A stretch of DNA of 64,000 nucleotides from Limnohabitans_A sp048020265 (GCF_048020265.1 NZ_CP171843.1:434001-498000), one strand, 5' to 3'; positions 23,582 to 35,673 are shown, numbered from the stretch's first letter. Notes: generated by a model from the sequence alone, not told the origin. Numbers and translations: made by a program.

Positions 23582-24319
23582 TTATGCGGCACGTTGTCGC
23601 AGGTCATCCAGCAAGGGGCGCAGGCTCAACAGCCACAGCAGCGCCGCCAAAGGCACCGTGGTCACATAACCGGCCTCTTTGAAACCGAGTGCGCCCACGA
23701 GTCCACCCAGAAGAAATGCCAGCACCAAGCTGGCCTGAATTTTCACGCGCTCGCGGTTCGCACGCACCAAGGGCACTTCGTGCAGGCGGTTGATGTACAG
23801 CCATTTGCCCAGCTCAATGCCCAGATCGGTCACCAGCCCGGTGATGTGGGTGGTGCGGATTTCAGCCTTAGAGATTTTGGTGATGACCGCGTTTTGCAGC
23901 CCCATGATGAAACACAGCAACACCACCGTGACCGGCACAAACAGCTGCGACCAGGCGGCGATGGCCGCGCCAAACAGCCCAAACACCAGCAAGGCCGCCG
24001 ATTCCAGCAAGAGCGGCAGGCTGTAGCTGCTGCGCAGCTGCTGGCGCAGGCCCCAATTGACCAGGATGGCGGTGCACATGGCCCCCGCCACAAAGGCCAT
24101 CAGGCAGACCACGCCTGCGAGCGCCAGGCTCACGCGGCCAAGCACCAGGTCATCGGCCACCGAAGACACGATGCCGGTCATGTGCGAGGTGTAGCTGCCC
24201 ACGGCCAAGAAGCCGCCTGCGTTGGTGGCCCCGGCCACAAAGGTGAGCACCAGCCCCAGGCGCAGATTGGCCTCGGGGCTGCGCTGCACATCGGTCCATC
24301 CGCGGATCAGGGGGAACAT
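23582..24319 (-). CDS. DUF1275 (YoaK-like) membrane protein
   Basis: This 245-residue integral membrane protein of the DUF1275/YoaK family has about six hydrophobic helices. The family pattern is visible: VAGATNAGGFLAVGSYTSHMTG near residue 35 (22 residues, helix 1 to 2), GLQNAVITKISKAEIRTTHI-type segment near 145 and a GALGF turn near 215. Members are proposed transporters, but no substrate is established. It lies 28 bp downstream of metG and 40 bp upstream of the SulP gene on the same strand. Confidence 0.82.
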   Translation of the reverse strand: MFPLIRGWTDVQRSPEANLRLGLVLTFVAGATNAGGFLAVGSYTSHMTGIVSSVADDLVLGRVSLALAGVVCLMAFVAGAMCTAILVNWGLRQQLRSSYSLPLLLESAALLVFGLFGAAIAAWSQLFVPVTVVLLCFIMGLQNAVITKISKAEIRTTHITGLVTDLGIELGKWLYINRLHEVPLVRANRERVKIQASLVLAFLLGGLVGALGFKEAGYVTTVPLAALLWLLSLRPLLDDLRQRAA

Positions 24320-24346
24320 GGGCAGCGTTTTTGCGGGCGGTGTCGG

Positions 24347-26452
24347 TCAGTGGATCCGCATGCCGGCTTGGGCGCCGGGCCAAGGCTGCAGCACATAAAT
24401 GCCGGCATCGGTTTTGTCGTCGGCGTGGCTGGCGGCCAGCACCATGCCCTCGGACACACCAAACTTCATCTTGCGTGGGGCCAGGTTGGCCACCATCACG
24501 GTGAGTTTGCCAATCAGGTCTTCGGGCTTGTACATGCTGGCGATGCCGGAAAACACATTCCGTGTGCGACCTTCGCCCACATCCAGCGTCAGGCGCAACA
24601 GCTTGACCGAGCCTTCCACCGGTTCGCAGTTGACGATCTGGGCGATGCGCAAGTCCACTTTGGCAAAGTCGTCGATGCCGATCGTCGGAGCGATTTCCTC
24701 GCCGCCGGGAATGACTTTTTCTTCGACCACGGCGGGTGGCTCGAACAGGGCGTCGAGTTGCTCGGGGGTGACGCGCTGCATCAGGTGCTGGTAGGCGTTG
24801 ATGCGGTGGCCCGCGCCCAGCAGGCTTTGGGCACTGGCAAAGGAGAAGGGCGCGACGTTCAGGAAGGCCTCGACCTGCGCGGCCAGTGCGGGCAGCACCG
24901 GCTTGAGTTGCAGCGTGAGCAGGCGGAAGGCTTCGATGCAGGCGGTGCAGGCGTCGTGCAGACGCGCCTCTTGGCCTTCTTGTTTGGCCAATTCCCAAGG
25001 TTTGTTCTGGTCCACGTAGGCGTTGACCTTGTCGGCCAGCAGCATGACCTCGCGCAGGGCCTTGGCGTATTCGCGCTCTTCGTACAAGGCGGCGATGCCG
25101 GGCGTGGCGCTTTGCAGTGCGGCCAGCAGGGCCTGGCCGTCGGCGCTCACCGTGCCCAGTTGGCCGTCAAAGCGCTTGGCAATGAAGCCGGCCGAGCGCG
25201 AAGCGATGTTGACGAACTTGCCGATCAAATCGCTGTTGACCCGCGCCATGAAGTCTTCGGCGTTGAAGTCGATGTCTTCGTTGCGCGCCGACAGCTTGGC
25301 GGCCAGGTAATAGCGCAGCCACTCGGGGTTCATGCCCAGGCTCAAGTACTTGAGCGGGTCGAGGCCCGTGCCCCGGCTCTTGCTCATCTTCTCGCCGTTG
25401 TTCACCGTCAGGAAGCCGTGCACGTTGACTTTGTTCGGCGTCTTGCGGCCCGAAAAGTGCAGCATGGCAGGCCAGAACAGGGTGTGGAAGGTGACGATGT
25501 CCTTGCCGATGAAGTGGATCTGCTCCAGATTCGGGTTGGCCATGTAGGCGTCGTAACTTTCGCCGCGTTTGTCCAGCAGGTTTTTAAGCGACGCCAAATA
25601 ACCCACGGGCGCGTCGAGCCACACATAAAAGTACTTGCCTGGTGCATCCGGAATTTCGATGCCGAAGTAGGGCGCGTCGCGCGAGATGTCCCAGTCGCCC
25701 AGGCCTTCGCTGGTTGTGCCGTCGGGGTTGGTGCGCACGCTGAACCACTCTTTGACCTTGTTGGCCACCTCGGGCTGCAGCTTGCCGTCTTGTGTCCACT
25801 GGCTCAAAAAGTCGACGCAGCGCGGGTCGGACAGCTTGAAAAAGAAGTGTTCCGAGGTTTTGAGCTCGGGCTTGGCACCCGACAGGGCCGAGAAGGGGTT
25901 GATCAGGTCGGTGGGTGCGTAGACCGCGCCGCAGCTCTCGCAGTTGTCGCCGTACTGGTCTTTGGCGTGGCACTTGGGGCACTCGCCTTTGATGAAGCGG
26001 TCGGGCAAGAACATGTTCTTTTGCGGGTCAAAGAACTGCTCCACAGAGCGCACTTCGATCAGCGAGCCGCCGTCGGCTGCCGAAATGTCGCGCAGGTCAC
26101 GGTAAATCTGGCGGGCCAGCTCGTGGTTTTCGGGCGCGTCGGTGCTGTGCCAGTTGTCGAACTGGATGTGAAAACCGTCCAGGTAAGGCTTGCGGCCCGC
26201 GGCGATGTCGGCCACGAACTGCTGGGGCGTCTTGCCCGCTTTTTCAGCGGCGATCATGATGGGTGCGCCGTGGGTGTCGTCCGCACCCACAAAGTTGACC
26301 TGGCTGCCCTGCATGCGTTGGAACCGCACCCAAATGTCGGCCTGGATGTATTCCATGATGTGGCCGATGTGGAAGTTGCCGTTGGCGTAGGGCAGGGCGG
26401 TGGTGACGAAGAGTTGGCGGGGCGCTTCTTGAAGACCGTTATGGGCAGACAT
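24347..26452 (-). CDS. metG: Methionyl-tRNA synthetase
   Basis: This 701-residue synthetase charges tRNA-Met. It has the class I HIGH motif (GNFHIGHIMEY) at about residues 25-35, a zinc-knuckle CPKCHAKDQYGDNCESCG, the KMSKS loop (GEKMSKSRGTG), an anticodon-binding domain and a C-terminal tRNA-binding dimerisation domain (VDLRIAQIVNCEPVEGS). Start ATG 26452 (MSAHNGLQEAPRQLFVTTAL) places the Rossmann strand correctly; the frame is open a long way upstream, across the divergent apbC gene, but this is antisense readthrough of high-GC sequence. It is divergent from apbC with 87 bp between starts. Confidence 0.97.
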   Translation of the reverse strand: MSAHNGLQEAPRQLFVTTALPYANGNFHIGHIMEYIQADIWVRFQRMQGSQVNFVGADDTHGAPIMIAAEKAGKTPQQFVADIAAGRKPYLDGFHIQFDNWHSTDAPENHELARQIYRDLRDISAADGGSLIEVRSVEQFFDPQKNMFLPDRFIKGECPKCHAKDQYGDNCESCGAVYAPTDLINPFSALSGAKPELKTSEHFFFKLSDPRCVDFLSQWTQDGKLQPEVANKVKEWFSVRTNPDGTTSEGLGDWDISRDAPYFGIEIPDAPGKYFYVWLDAPVGYLASLKNLLDKRGESYDAYMANPNLEQIHFIGKDIVTFHTLFWPAMLHFSGRKTPNKVNVHGFLTVNNGEKMSKSRGTGLDPLKYLSLGMNPEWLRYYLAAKLSARNEDIDFNAEDFMARVNSDLIGKFVNIASRSAGFIAKRFDGQLGTVSADGQALLAALQSATPGIAALYEEREYAKALREVMLLADKVNAYVDQNKPWELAKQEGQEARLHDACTACIEAFRLLTLQLKPVLPALAAQVEAFLNVAPFSFASAQSLLGAGHRINAYQHLMQRVTPEQLDALFEPPAVVEEKVIPGGEEIAPTIGIDDFAKVDLRIAQIVNCEPVEGSVKLLRLTLDVGEGRTRNVFSGIASMYKPEDLIGKLTVMVANLAPRKMKFGVSEGMVLAASHADDKTDAGIYVLQPWPGAQAGMRIH

Positions 26453-26539
26453 GGTGGGACAGTTTGTAGGGGGAATCGGTGATTTTAGGGTGTGTGGGCT
26501 GTCTTGTCGGTAAACTCCGGCCCATTCTAGAAAGTGACC

Positions 26540-27628
26540 ATGGCGACCACCGAACAACTCCTCCAGGCTCTGCAAGCCGTCATTGACCCCAACACGGGCA
26601 AAGATTTCGTTTCCACCAAAGTCCTGAAAAACCTGCAAGTCGAAGGCGGTGATGTGTCCTTTGATGTCGAGCTGGGCTACCCGGCCAAGAGCCAGATCCC
26701 GACCCTGCGCCAGGCCTTGATTGCTGCCGCCAAAGGCGTGGCGGGCGTGGCCAATGTCTCGGCCAATGTGACCAGCAAGATCACGGCGCACGCCGCCCAG
26801 CGCGGTGTGGCCCTGTTGCCGCAGGTGAAAAACATCGTGGCCGTGGCCTCGGGCAAGGGCGGCGTGGGCAAAAGCACCACCGCCGTGAACCTGGCGCTGG
26901 CGCTGGCCGCAGAGGGCGCCAAAGTGGGCCTGCTCGACGCCGACATCTACGGCCCCAGCCAGCCGATGATGATGGGCATCGAAGGGCGCCCCGAGAGCGA
27001 AGACGGCCAGACCATGGAGCCGCTGGAGAACTACGGCGTACAGGTCATGTCGATCGGTTTTCTGGTGAATGCCGACGAGGCCATGATCTGGCGTGGCCCC
27101 ATGGCCACGCAGGCGCTGGAGCAGCTGCTGCGCCAGACCAATTGGAAAGAACTCGATTACTTGATCGTCGACATGCCGCCCGGAACCGGTGACATCCAGC
27201 TGACGCTCAGCCAGCGCGTGCCCATGACGGGTGCGGTGATCGTCACCACCCCGCAGGACATTGCCCTCTTGGACGCCAAAAAAGGCGTGAAGATGTTCGA
27301 GAAAGTCGGCGTGCCGATCTTGGGCTTGGTAGAAAACATGGCGGTGCACGTGTGCACGAACTGCGGCCATGTGGAACACATTTTTGGCGCAGATGGCGGC
27401 AAAAAAATGGCTGCCGAATACGGCATGGACTACCTGGGCGCACTGCCGCTGGACATGCAAATTCGCTTGCAGGCCGACAGCGGCAAGCCCACCGTGGTCT
27501 ACGACCCCGATGGCGAAGTGGCCCAGATCTACAAGGCCGTGGCCCGCCAGGTGGCGGTCAAGATCGCGGCCAAGGCCAAGGACTTCTCGTCCAAGTTCCC
27601 GACCATCAAGGTCAGCAAAGACACTTGA
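26540..27628 (+). CDS. apbC: Mrp/ApbC-family iron-sulfur carrier ATPase
   Basis: This protein of about 362 residues carries [4Fe-4S] clusters to target enzymes. An N-terminal MIP18-like domain (about 1-85; LLQALQAVIDPNTGKDF) precedes a P-loop with the deviant Walker A GKGGVGKSTTAVN, the switch DADIYGPSQP, VDMPPGTGDIQLTL and the C-terminal CTNCG (CxxC) that binds the bridging cluster. I chose ATG 26540; GTG 26534 is in frame two codons earlier. apbC next to metG in divergent orientation is widespread in proteobacteria. Its clients may include the many Fe-S proteins encoded at 40-60 kb, but that is only a plausible link. Confidence 0.93.
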   Translation: MATTEQLLQALQAVIDPNTGKDFVSTKVLKNLQVEGGDVSFDVELGYPAKSQIPTLRQALIAAAKGVAGVANVSANVTSKITAHAAQRGVALLPQVKNIVAVASGKGGVGKSTTAVNLALALAAEGAKVGLLDADIYGPSQPMMMGIEGRPESEDGQTMEPLENYGVQVMSIGFLVNADEAMIWRGPMATQALEQLLRQTNWKELDYLIVDMPPGTGDIQLTLSQRVPMTGAVIVTTPQDIALLDAKKGVKMFEKVGVPILGLVENMAVHVCTNCGHVEHIFGADGGKKMAAEYGMDYLGALPLDMQIRLQADSGKPTVVYDPDGEVAQIYKAVARQVAVKIAAKAKDFSSKFPTIKVSKDT

Positions 27629-27632
27629 GTGC

Positions 27633-27650
27633 GTGGGCCGACTGGCCCAC
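27633..27650 (+). terminator. Hairpin after apbC
   Basis: A perfect 7-bp stem GTGGGCC / GGCCCAC with a GACT loop begins five bases after the apbC stop. It lacks a following T-run, so it is a weak candidate for the apbC 3' end. Confidence 0.35.
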
Positions 27651-27746
27651 CGGGCGGTCTTGGCTGGGCGCATCAGTACCGGCGCCCACTTTTTTATAAA
27701 ACTTAGGTATTCGTTGCTATGATTCACTTTGTCATCAGGATACAAA

Positions 27747-30158
<2,412 letters not shown>

Positions 30159-30206
30159 TTGGGGCCGTGCTCAGGCAAGGCATTGGCAAGCGCGAGAGGA
30201 CTGCGT

Positions 30207-32207
30207 TCAGACTTTGAACTTGTCCACTTCCTGGCGAGTGCCATCGGCGATTTTGGACAACTCGATCACCGTCGCTGCGATCTCTTCGCTGGCAGCCGCG
30301 TTCGATTCTGCGATCTTGTTCAGGTTGGCGACGTTGGCATTGATCTCTTGAACCGCTGAGCTTTGTTGCTCAAGGGCTGCCGAAATGCGTTGCATCATGC
30401 CGTTGGCCTCGTTCGCACCTGTCTCAATGCGTTCCATATCGCGGCTGACTTCTTGTACCGTGGCCACAGCGTGTCGGGCTTGTGCAACGGCGTCTTGCAC
30501 CAGTTGCGAGATTTCCTGTGTGCTCTCTGCACTGCTCGAAGCCAGCTTGCCCACCTCTTCGGCCACCACAGAGAAGCCTTTGCCGTGTTCTCCCGCGCGG
30601 GCCGCTTCGATGGCGGCATTCAAGGACAGCAGGTTGGTTTTGTTGGCGATTTTCTCGATCACCTCGGTGATCTTGTTGATCTTTTCGGAGTTGGCCGCGA
30701 TGCCGTTGACCACCTCGACCATGAGCGACATTTTGTCTTTGCCAGACCGCACGATGGCCATCGACTCTTGTGAGCGTGCACTGGCTGTTTCGGTGTTGCG
30801 CGAAACGTCTGTGACCGACACGGCGGTTTCGCGTACCGCGTTGGCCAACTGAGCGATGGCGTGCATCTGATTTTGCGCGCCATCACTGATTTGGTTGATG
30901 GCCTGGCTGCTTTCGTTGGCCGCAGCTGCCACTTGGCGGGTGTTGCTGTTGATGGCCACCATGCTGTTGCCCAAAGCTTGGAGCGACTGGTTGATGTTGT
31001 CCTTCAAGGTGGCCAGGTCGCCACGGCCTTGGGCTTGAATTCGCCCTCGCAAATCACCTTGCGCGACGCCGTTCATGACCGTGCCAACATCGTTCAGCAG
31101 TGTTTCCATGGCCTGCATGGCGCTGTCAACGGCCGTGCGCAATTCGCCACGTACCTCGGTGGACATGCGTTTGCTGAAGTTGCCATTGGACAGAGCATGC
31201 ATCACCTCTTGCAAGGCCTGCATGGTGGCGTCAACGCTTTGTGCGCTGGCGTTGACGGCTGCCTTCATGATCCCCAAATCGCCTTTGAGGTCAGCGTTGA
31301 CGCGTTTGCTGAAGTCACCTGCTGCGATGGCTTCTACCACCGCGTTGACTTCGCCGATGGCCAATTGCTGTGCGGACATCAGTTGGTTGAATGCCATGGC
31401 TGTTTGCCCGACTTCGTCTTGGCTCTCAATGGTCAGTCGGCGTGAGAAGTCAGATGAGCGCTCAATGGACATCACCATGGCACGCAGTTCGTCCAGAGGG
31501 CGTGTGATGCTTTGCACTTGCCAGCGGATCATGGCGGCGATGATGAGCATCACCACCAAGACCATGGCGCCGAATTGAAGGGCCAAATCCCAAAATTTGC
31601 GGTTGACATCGTCAACGTAAATGCCTGAGCCAATCACCCAGCCCCAAGGCTCAAATTTCTTGACGTAAGAGAGCTTTTCAAACAACTCGTCGGTGGTGCC
31701 GCCACCCAATTTGGGCTTGGGCCAGTTGTAGGTCACAAAACCGTGCCCCGATTTTTGGACCACTTCATTGAACGCCACAAACAGGTTTTTCTTGCCGTCG
31801 GTTTTCTCGACAGGACCATCGACCCCGGCCTGAAGCGTTGTGGCGCAGTTGAAATTGGCACCATCGAGGATCTTGCCGTTCAAGGCTGGCACCGTGGGGT
31901 GCATGATCATCTTGGGAATCGGCGTGGTCAGGTCGTTCAGCCAGAAATACTCTTTCTGCTCGTAACGTACGGCATTGATGGCCGATATGGCCGCTTCTTT
32001 TGCTTCTGAAGCTGTCAAGTCGCCTGACTTTTCCTTCTCATGGAAGTGGACCAAGATGGTGTGTGTCGCTTCCACCAAATGACGGGTTTTGGTTTTTCGA
32101 TCGTCCATCATGCTGGACTTTTCGAGGAACAGCGCTGTCAGCGACACCGCCAACAGACCTATCAGAGTCGCCAGCCCGCCCAGCATCAACCGTGTTTTGA
32201 CTTGCAT
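30207..32207 (-). CDS. Methyl-accepting chemotaxis protein with single-Cache sensor
   Basis: This 666-residue chemoreceptor has a membrane helix at about 8-28, a periplasmic single-Cache domain (about 35-190; VRYEQKEYFWLNDL, WGWVIGSGIYVDDV), a second helix (about 205-228), and a HAMP domain. It then has at least two further HAMP-like repeats, recognisable by GDFSKRVNADLKGDLG, GNFSKRMSTEVRGELR and GDLRGRIQAQGRGDL. The signalling domain has the invariant hairpin tip EKIANKTNLLSLNAAIEAAR. No C-terminal NWETF-type pentapeptide is present (it ends VDKFKV), so adaptation enzymes would have to bind elsewhere. Cache domains of this type often bind small carboxylates. It ends 48 bp from the kinase gene. 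Confidence 0.92.
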   Translation of the reverse strand: MQVKTRLMLGGLATLIGLLAVSLTALFLEKSSMMDDRKTKTRHLVEATHTILVHFHEKEKSGDLTASEAKEAAISAINAVRYEQKEYFWLNDLTTPIPKMIMHPTVPALNGKILDGANFNCATTLQAGVDGPVEKTDGKKNLFVAFNEVVQKSGHGFVTYNWPKPKLGGGTTDELFEKLSYVKKFEPWGWVIGSGIYVDDVNRKFWDLALQFGAMVLVVMLIIAAMIRWQVQSITRPLDELRAMVMSIERSSDFSRRLTIESQDEVGQTAMAFNQLMSAQQLAIGEVNAVVEAIAAGDFSKRVNADLKGDLGIMKAAVNASAQSVDATMQALQEVMHALSNGNFSKRMSTEVRGELRTAVDSAMQAMETLLNDVGTVMNGVAQGDLRGRIQAQGRGDLATLKDNINQSLQALGNSMVAINSNTRQVAAAANESSQAINQISDGAQNQMHAIAQLANAVRETAVSVTDVSRNTETASARSQESMAIVRSGKDKMSLMVEVVNGIAANSEKINKITEVIEKIANKTNLLSLNAAIEAARAGEHGKGFSVVAEEVGKLASSSAESTQEISQLVQDAVAQARHAVATVQEVSRDMERIETGANEANGMMQRISAALEQQSSAVQEINANVANLNKIAESNAAASEEIAATVIELSKIADGTRQEVDKFKV

Positions 32208-32225
32208 GAATCATCCAAAATAACG

Positions 32226-32252
32226 CTTATTGCGTTGAATTGGTGATTTTAA
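32226..32252 (-). promoter_or_regulatory. Possible sigma-28 type promoter for the chemoreceptor
   Basis: Read on the minus strand, TAAA (32251-32248) and GCAATAA (32233-32227) are separated by 14 bp, similar to the flagellar TAAA-N15-GCCGATAA pattern but with one base missing in the -10 part. The -10 box lies 20 bp from the start codon. An AACGC-N5-GCGTT dyad (32222-32236) overlaps it. Weak evidence. Confidence 0.28.
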
Positions 32253-32359
32253 GGGTTTCTACTGACCAAGTGATGTCTTTGGTTTTTTAATTTACTTTGG
32301 TGATTTAAGTTGGAAATGAGTTCTTTCGGGCCAATCTTCCAGATGGGTTGGCGAGTGCC

Positions 32360-33916
32360 TTATTGCTTTTCCATGTCCCGCAGACGGAAACGTTGAATTT
32401 TGCCCGTGGCGGTTTTGGGCAGTTCAGCCACAAAATCGATGAAGCGCGGGTATTTGTAAGGAGCCAGGCGCTCTTTCACAAACGCTTTGACTTCGGCTTC
32501 GGTCAGGCTTTGGCCTTGTTTGAGCACGATGAAGGCCTTGGTCTTGGTCAGGCCGTCGGTGTCTTCCTTGCCGATCACCGCAGCTTCGAGGATGGCGGGG
32601 TGCTGCACCAGCGTGGCCTCGACCTCGAAGGGCGAGACGTAGATGCCGCTGACTTTGAGCATGTCGTCGTTGCGCCCGGCGTAGGTGTAGTAGCCGTCGG
32701 GGTCGCGGGTGTACTTGTCGCCACTCTTGGTCCACACGCCCTGGAAGGTGTCGCGCGATTTTTCGCGGTTGTTCCAGTACATCAGGGCGCTGCTGGGGCC
32801 CTGGATGTACAGGTCGCCGATTTCGTTGTGGCCCGTGACCACGCTGCCGTCCTCGTTGCGCAGTTGCACTTCGTAGCCGGGCACGGGCTTGCCGGTGGTG
32901 CCGTAGCGCACATCGCCGGGGCGGTTGGACAGGAAGACGTGCAGCATCTCGGTCGAGCCGATGCCGTCGATGATTTCGCAGCCGAAGTGGGCTGTCCAGC
33001 GTTCTCCGATGTCGCGCGGCAGCGCTTCACCCGCCGACGAGCACAGGCGCAGCGCGACCTGGTTTTTGGCGGGCAGATCGGGGCTGGCCAGCATGCCGCC
33101 GTAGCCTGTGGGCGCGCCATAAAACACGGTGGGCTGGTGGTCGACCAGGCGCTTGAAAGTGGCTTGCGGGGTGGGGCGCTCGGCCATCAGCACCACCGCG
33201 GCACCCACGCTCAGCGGGAAGGTGAGCGCGTTGCCCAAGCCGTAGGCAAAGAACAGCTTGGCGGCCGAGAACACGGTGTCGCTTTCCTGCAGGTTCAGCA
33301 CGCCTTGGCCATACAGCTCAGCGGTCCAGTACAGGTTGCCCTGGCTGTGCACCGTGCCCTTGGGCTTGCCGGTGGAGCCGGACGAGTACAGCCAGAAAGC
33401 GGGTTCATCGGCCAGGGTCTGGGCCGGCAGCACCGGCTGGTTTTGGGCGACAAAGTCGGCCATGTTGAATTGACCCTGTGCCAAGGGGCCTGTGGGGCGC
33501 GAGACCACCACCTGGCGCACCTCGGTTTTGACCAGGCCCAAGGCGCTTTGCAAAGTGGGCAGCAGGGCGCCCGAAACCAGGGCGGCCTGCGCGCGGCTGT
33601 TGCTCAGCATGAAGGCATAGTCTTCGGCCGTGAGCAAGGTGTTCACGGCCACCGGCACCACGCCCGCATAGAGCGAACCCAAAAACGCCACGACCCAGTC
33701 GCTGCTGTCTTGCATGAGCAAGAGCACGCGCTCTTCGCGCTTGATCCCCATGGCCTGCAGGCCTCCTGCAAAGCGGCGGATCTGCTCGGTCAACTCGCCA
33801 TAGGTCATGCGGCCCGCATCGTCGATCAGCGCGGTTTTGCCGGTACGCCCAGCATTGCTGGCGATCAGGTGCTGGGCGAAGTTGAAGTTTGCGGGTGGTG
33901 GGGGCACGGGGCGCAT
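32360..33916 (-). CDS. bclA: Benzoate-CoA ligase
   Basis: This 518-residue adenylate-forming ligase should activate benzoate with ATP and CoA to benzoyl-CoA, the substrate of BoxAB. The AMP-binding loop is YSSGSTGKPKGTVHSQ, the adenine motif YGTTGKPVPGYEV and the hinge region YTRDPDGYYTYAGRNDDML, and the C-terminal catalytic lysine lies in TATGKIQRFRLR. Close similarity of the opening (PANFNFAQHLI) and context place it in the benzoate-CoA ligase group rather than acetate or long-chain ligases. A good ribosome site, GAGGAGA, precedes the ATG. It is downstream of boxD by about 60 bp on the same strand and divergent from boxR-boxCBA. Confidence 0.93.
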   Translation of the reverse strand: MRPVPPPPANFNFAQHLIASNAGRTGKTALIDDAGRMTYGELTEQIRRFAGGLQAMGIKREERVLLLMQDSSDWVVAFLGSLYAGVVPVAVNTLLTAEDYAFMLSNSRAQAALVSGALLPTLQSALGLVKTEVRQVVVSRPTGPLAQGQFNMADFVAQNQPVLPAQTLADEPAFWLYSSGSTGKPKGTVHSQGNLYWTAELYGQGVLNLQESDTVFSAAKLFFAYGLGNALTFPLSVGAAVVLMAERPTPQATFKRLVDHQPTVFYGAPTGYGGMLASPDLPAKNQVALRLCSSAGEALPRDIGERWTAHFGCEIIDGIGSTEMLHVFLSNRPGDVRYGTTGKPVPGYEVQLRNEDGSVVTGHNEIGDLYIQGPSSALMYWNNREKSRDTFQGVWTKSGDKYTRDPDGYYTYAGRNDDMLKVSGIYVSPFEVEATLVQHPAILEAAVIGKEDTDGLTKTKAFIVLKQGQSLTEAEVKAFVKERLAPYKYPRFIDFVAELPKTATGKIQRFRLRDMEKQ

Positions 33917-33976
33917 GGTTTGTCTCCTCGGAAGTCTCTGATGTTGTTGGAATGATGGGTGCGTGTGAAGGGGGGT

Positions 33977-35548
33977 TTATATGGACAAGGCGGCGCCTTG
34001 CGTGGCCAGCTCATCCAGTGCCAGCGCACTGCCCTGAACCGCAGTGCGGCGATGGTAGAAATTGAGTGCCCTCAGCCCCCCCAGTTCTTCGCCACCACCG
34101 GCGCGGCCGGGTCCGCCGTGCAGGCTCATGGGCATCACGTTGCCGTGGCCGCTGTGCAGCGATGCCACATCGGGCGAGACCGCGTGCACGCGGCCGTGGC
34201 TGCTGGCCAGCTCGACCGAGGCTTGCGCTGTGAAAGCCGGGTCTTCGCTGTAGACCGAGCAGACCAGCGAGCCTTCGCCGCGGCGGATCATGGCGTAGGC
34301 CTCGGCGATGCTGTCGTAAGGCATCAGGGTGGAGACGGGGCCGAACACCTCGACCGCGTGCAGCACTTGGGCCGTCATGGGCGATTCGGTGCCCAGTAGC
34401 ACCGGGGCCACGCAAGCGGACGATGCGTCGGCATCGACCAGGGCGGCGCTGTTGCCGTCGTACAGCACGGAGGCTTCGGTTTTCAGCTGGGCCAGGCCCG
34501 CCAGCACGCTGGCTTTTTGTTCTTGACTGACCAGGGCGCCCATGCGCACCGTTTCATTGCGCGGGTTGCCCACGGTGGTTTTGGTCAAGCGTGCGCCAAT
34601 GGCTTCGGCGGCGGCTTGGTAGAGCGCGCGGGGCACAAAAATGCGGCGGATCGCGGTGCACTTCTGGCCTGATTTGACGGTCATTTCGCGGGCGACTTCG
34701 GCCACCAGCAGCTTGAAGGCTTCGCTGTCGGCTGTGGCGGCGGGCGAGAGCAGGGCGCTGTTGAGGCTGTCGGCTTCGATGTTGCAGCGCACCGACAGCT
34801 CGGTCACGGCGCGGTGGCTGCGGATGACCCGGCCCGTCTCAGCCGAGCCGGTGAAGCTGACCACGTCAAAGGCCTGCAGCTGGTCCATGAGGCCAGCCGA
34901 CGAGCCGCAGATGACCGACAGCGCGCCCACGGGCAGCACGCCCGCATCGACCACGTCTTTGACCATGCGCTGGGTCAACCAGGCGGTGGCCGTGGCGGGT
35001 TTGATGATGACGGGCACGCCCGAGAGCAGGGCTGGCGCGGCTTTTTCCCAAAGGCCCCAGCTGGGGAAGTTGAAGGCGTTGATGAAGAGGGCCACGCCGT
35101 GGGTCGGCACCTGGATGTGCTGGGTCTGGAAAGCCGGGTCCTTGGCCATGCGGATGCGCTGGCCGTCCAGCAGCAGCGTGGCGTCACCCAGGGCCGCACC
35201 CTGTTTGGCGTAGTAACCCAGTGTGAAGATGGCGCCGTCGATGTCCACAGCCGAGTCCTTGGCTACAGTGCCGCTGTTGGCAGTGGCGATCTCGTAGTAG
35301 GCGTCGCGGTTGGCTTGCAGCACCTCGACGATCTTGGAGAGCAGCGCAGCGCGCTGGCCGTAGCTCAGAGCGCGCAAGGACGCACCGCCCGTTTCACGTG
35401 CAAAAGCAAAGCCTTCGGCCAGGTCGATGCCGGTGCTGGACACGCGGGCCAGCTCGGTGTTCAGCACCGGGTCGAACATCGGCGTGCCTTCGCCGGTGCC
35501 GGTCTGCCAGCGGCCAGCGAAAAAATTGGGGAGCAGGGGGCTGTTCAT
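33977..35548 (-). CDS. boxD: 3,4-dehydroadipyl-CoA semialdehyde dehydrogenase
   Basis: This 523-residue aldehyde dehydrogenase oxidises the ring-opened product of BoxC to 3,4-dehydroadipyl-CoA. The catalytic cysteine is in VKSGQKCTAIRR and the NAD(P)-binding region includes FTGSAETG at about 250; the expected general-base region is ELSVRCNIEADSLNSAL. The N-terminal start MNSPLLPNFFAGRW (ATG 35548) fits the family; the frame extends 22 codons upstream without support. The assignment rests on similarity to PaaZ/BoxD-type dehydrogenases and its place between bclA and boxR. It begins a leftward boxD-bclA transcript that shares a regulatory region with boxR. Confidence 0.93.
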   Translation of the reverse strand: MNSPLLPNFFAGRWQTGTGEGTPMFDPVLNTELARVSSTGIDLAEGFAFARETGGASLRALSYGQRAALLSKIVEVLQANRDAYYEIATANSGTVAKDSAVDIDGAIFTLGYYAKQGAALGDATLLLDGQRIRMAKDPAFQTQHIQVPTHGVALFINAFNFPSWGLWEKAAPALLSGVPVIIKPATATAWLTQRMVKDVVDAGVLPVGALSVICGSSAGLMDQLQAFDVVSFTGSAETGRVIRSHRAVTELSVRCNIEADSLNSALLSPAATADSEAFKLLVAEVAREMTVKSGQKCTAIRRIFVPRALYQAAAEAIGARLTKTTVGNPRNETVRMGALVSQEQKASVLAGLAQLKTEASVLYDGNSAALVDADASSACVAPVLLGTESPMTAQVLHAVEVFGPVSTLMPYDSIAEAYAMIRRGEGSLVCSVYSEDPAFTAQASVELASSHGRVHAVSPDVASLHSGHGNVMPMSLHGGPGRAGGGEELGGLRALNFYHRRTAVQGSALALDELATQGAALSI

Positions 35549-35659
35549 GGGCGGGGCTTTCAGCGGGTGATTCAGGTTGGTGGTTTCGGGTCGGCACACC
35601 GGGGCATGCCACAAAAAAACTGTTCCAGAGGCTCAGTTGGCGGTATAAACAGCGGGTGA

Positions 35660-35673
35660 TGCACTATTGTGCG
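35660..35673. promoter_or_regulatory. Degenerate BoxR-type operator half-site pair (TGCA-N6-TGCG)
   Basis: TGCA at 35660-35663 and TGCG at 35670-35673 are separated by six bases, the same spacing as the perfect site 26 bp to the right. It lies in the boxD/boxR divergent gap, closer to boxD. One base deviates from the symmetric pattern. Confidence 0.45.

Noticed and set aside
23594..26482. A 962-codon open frame on the plus strand opposite DUF1275 and metG
   Set aside because: It is antisense to two clearly recognised genes; the composition (many His, Gln, Gly, Val) is the typical shadow of high-GC coding sequence.
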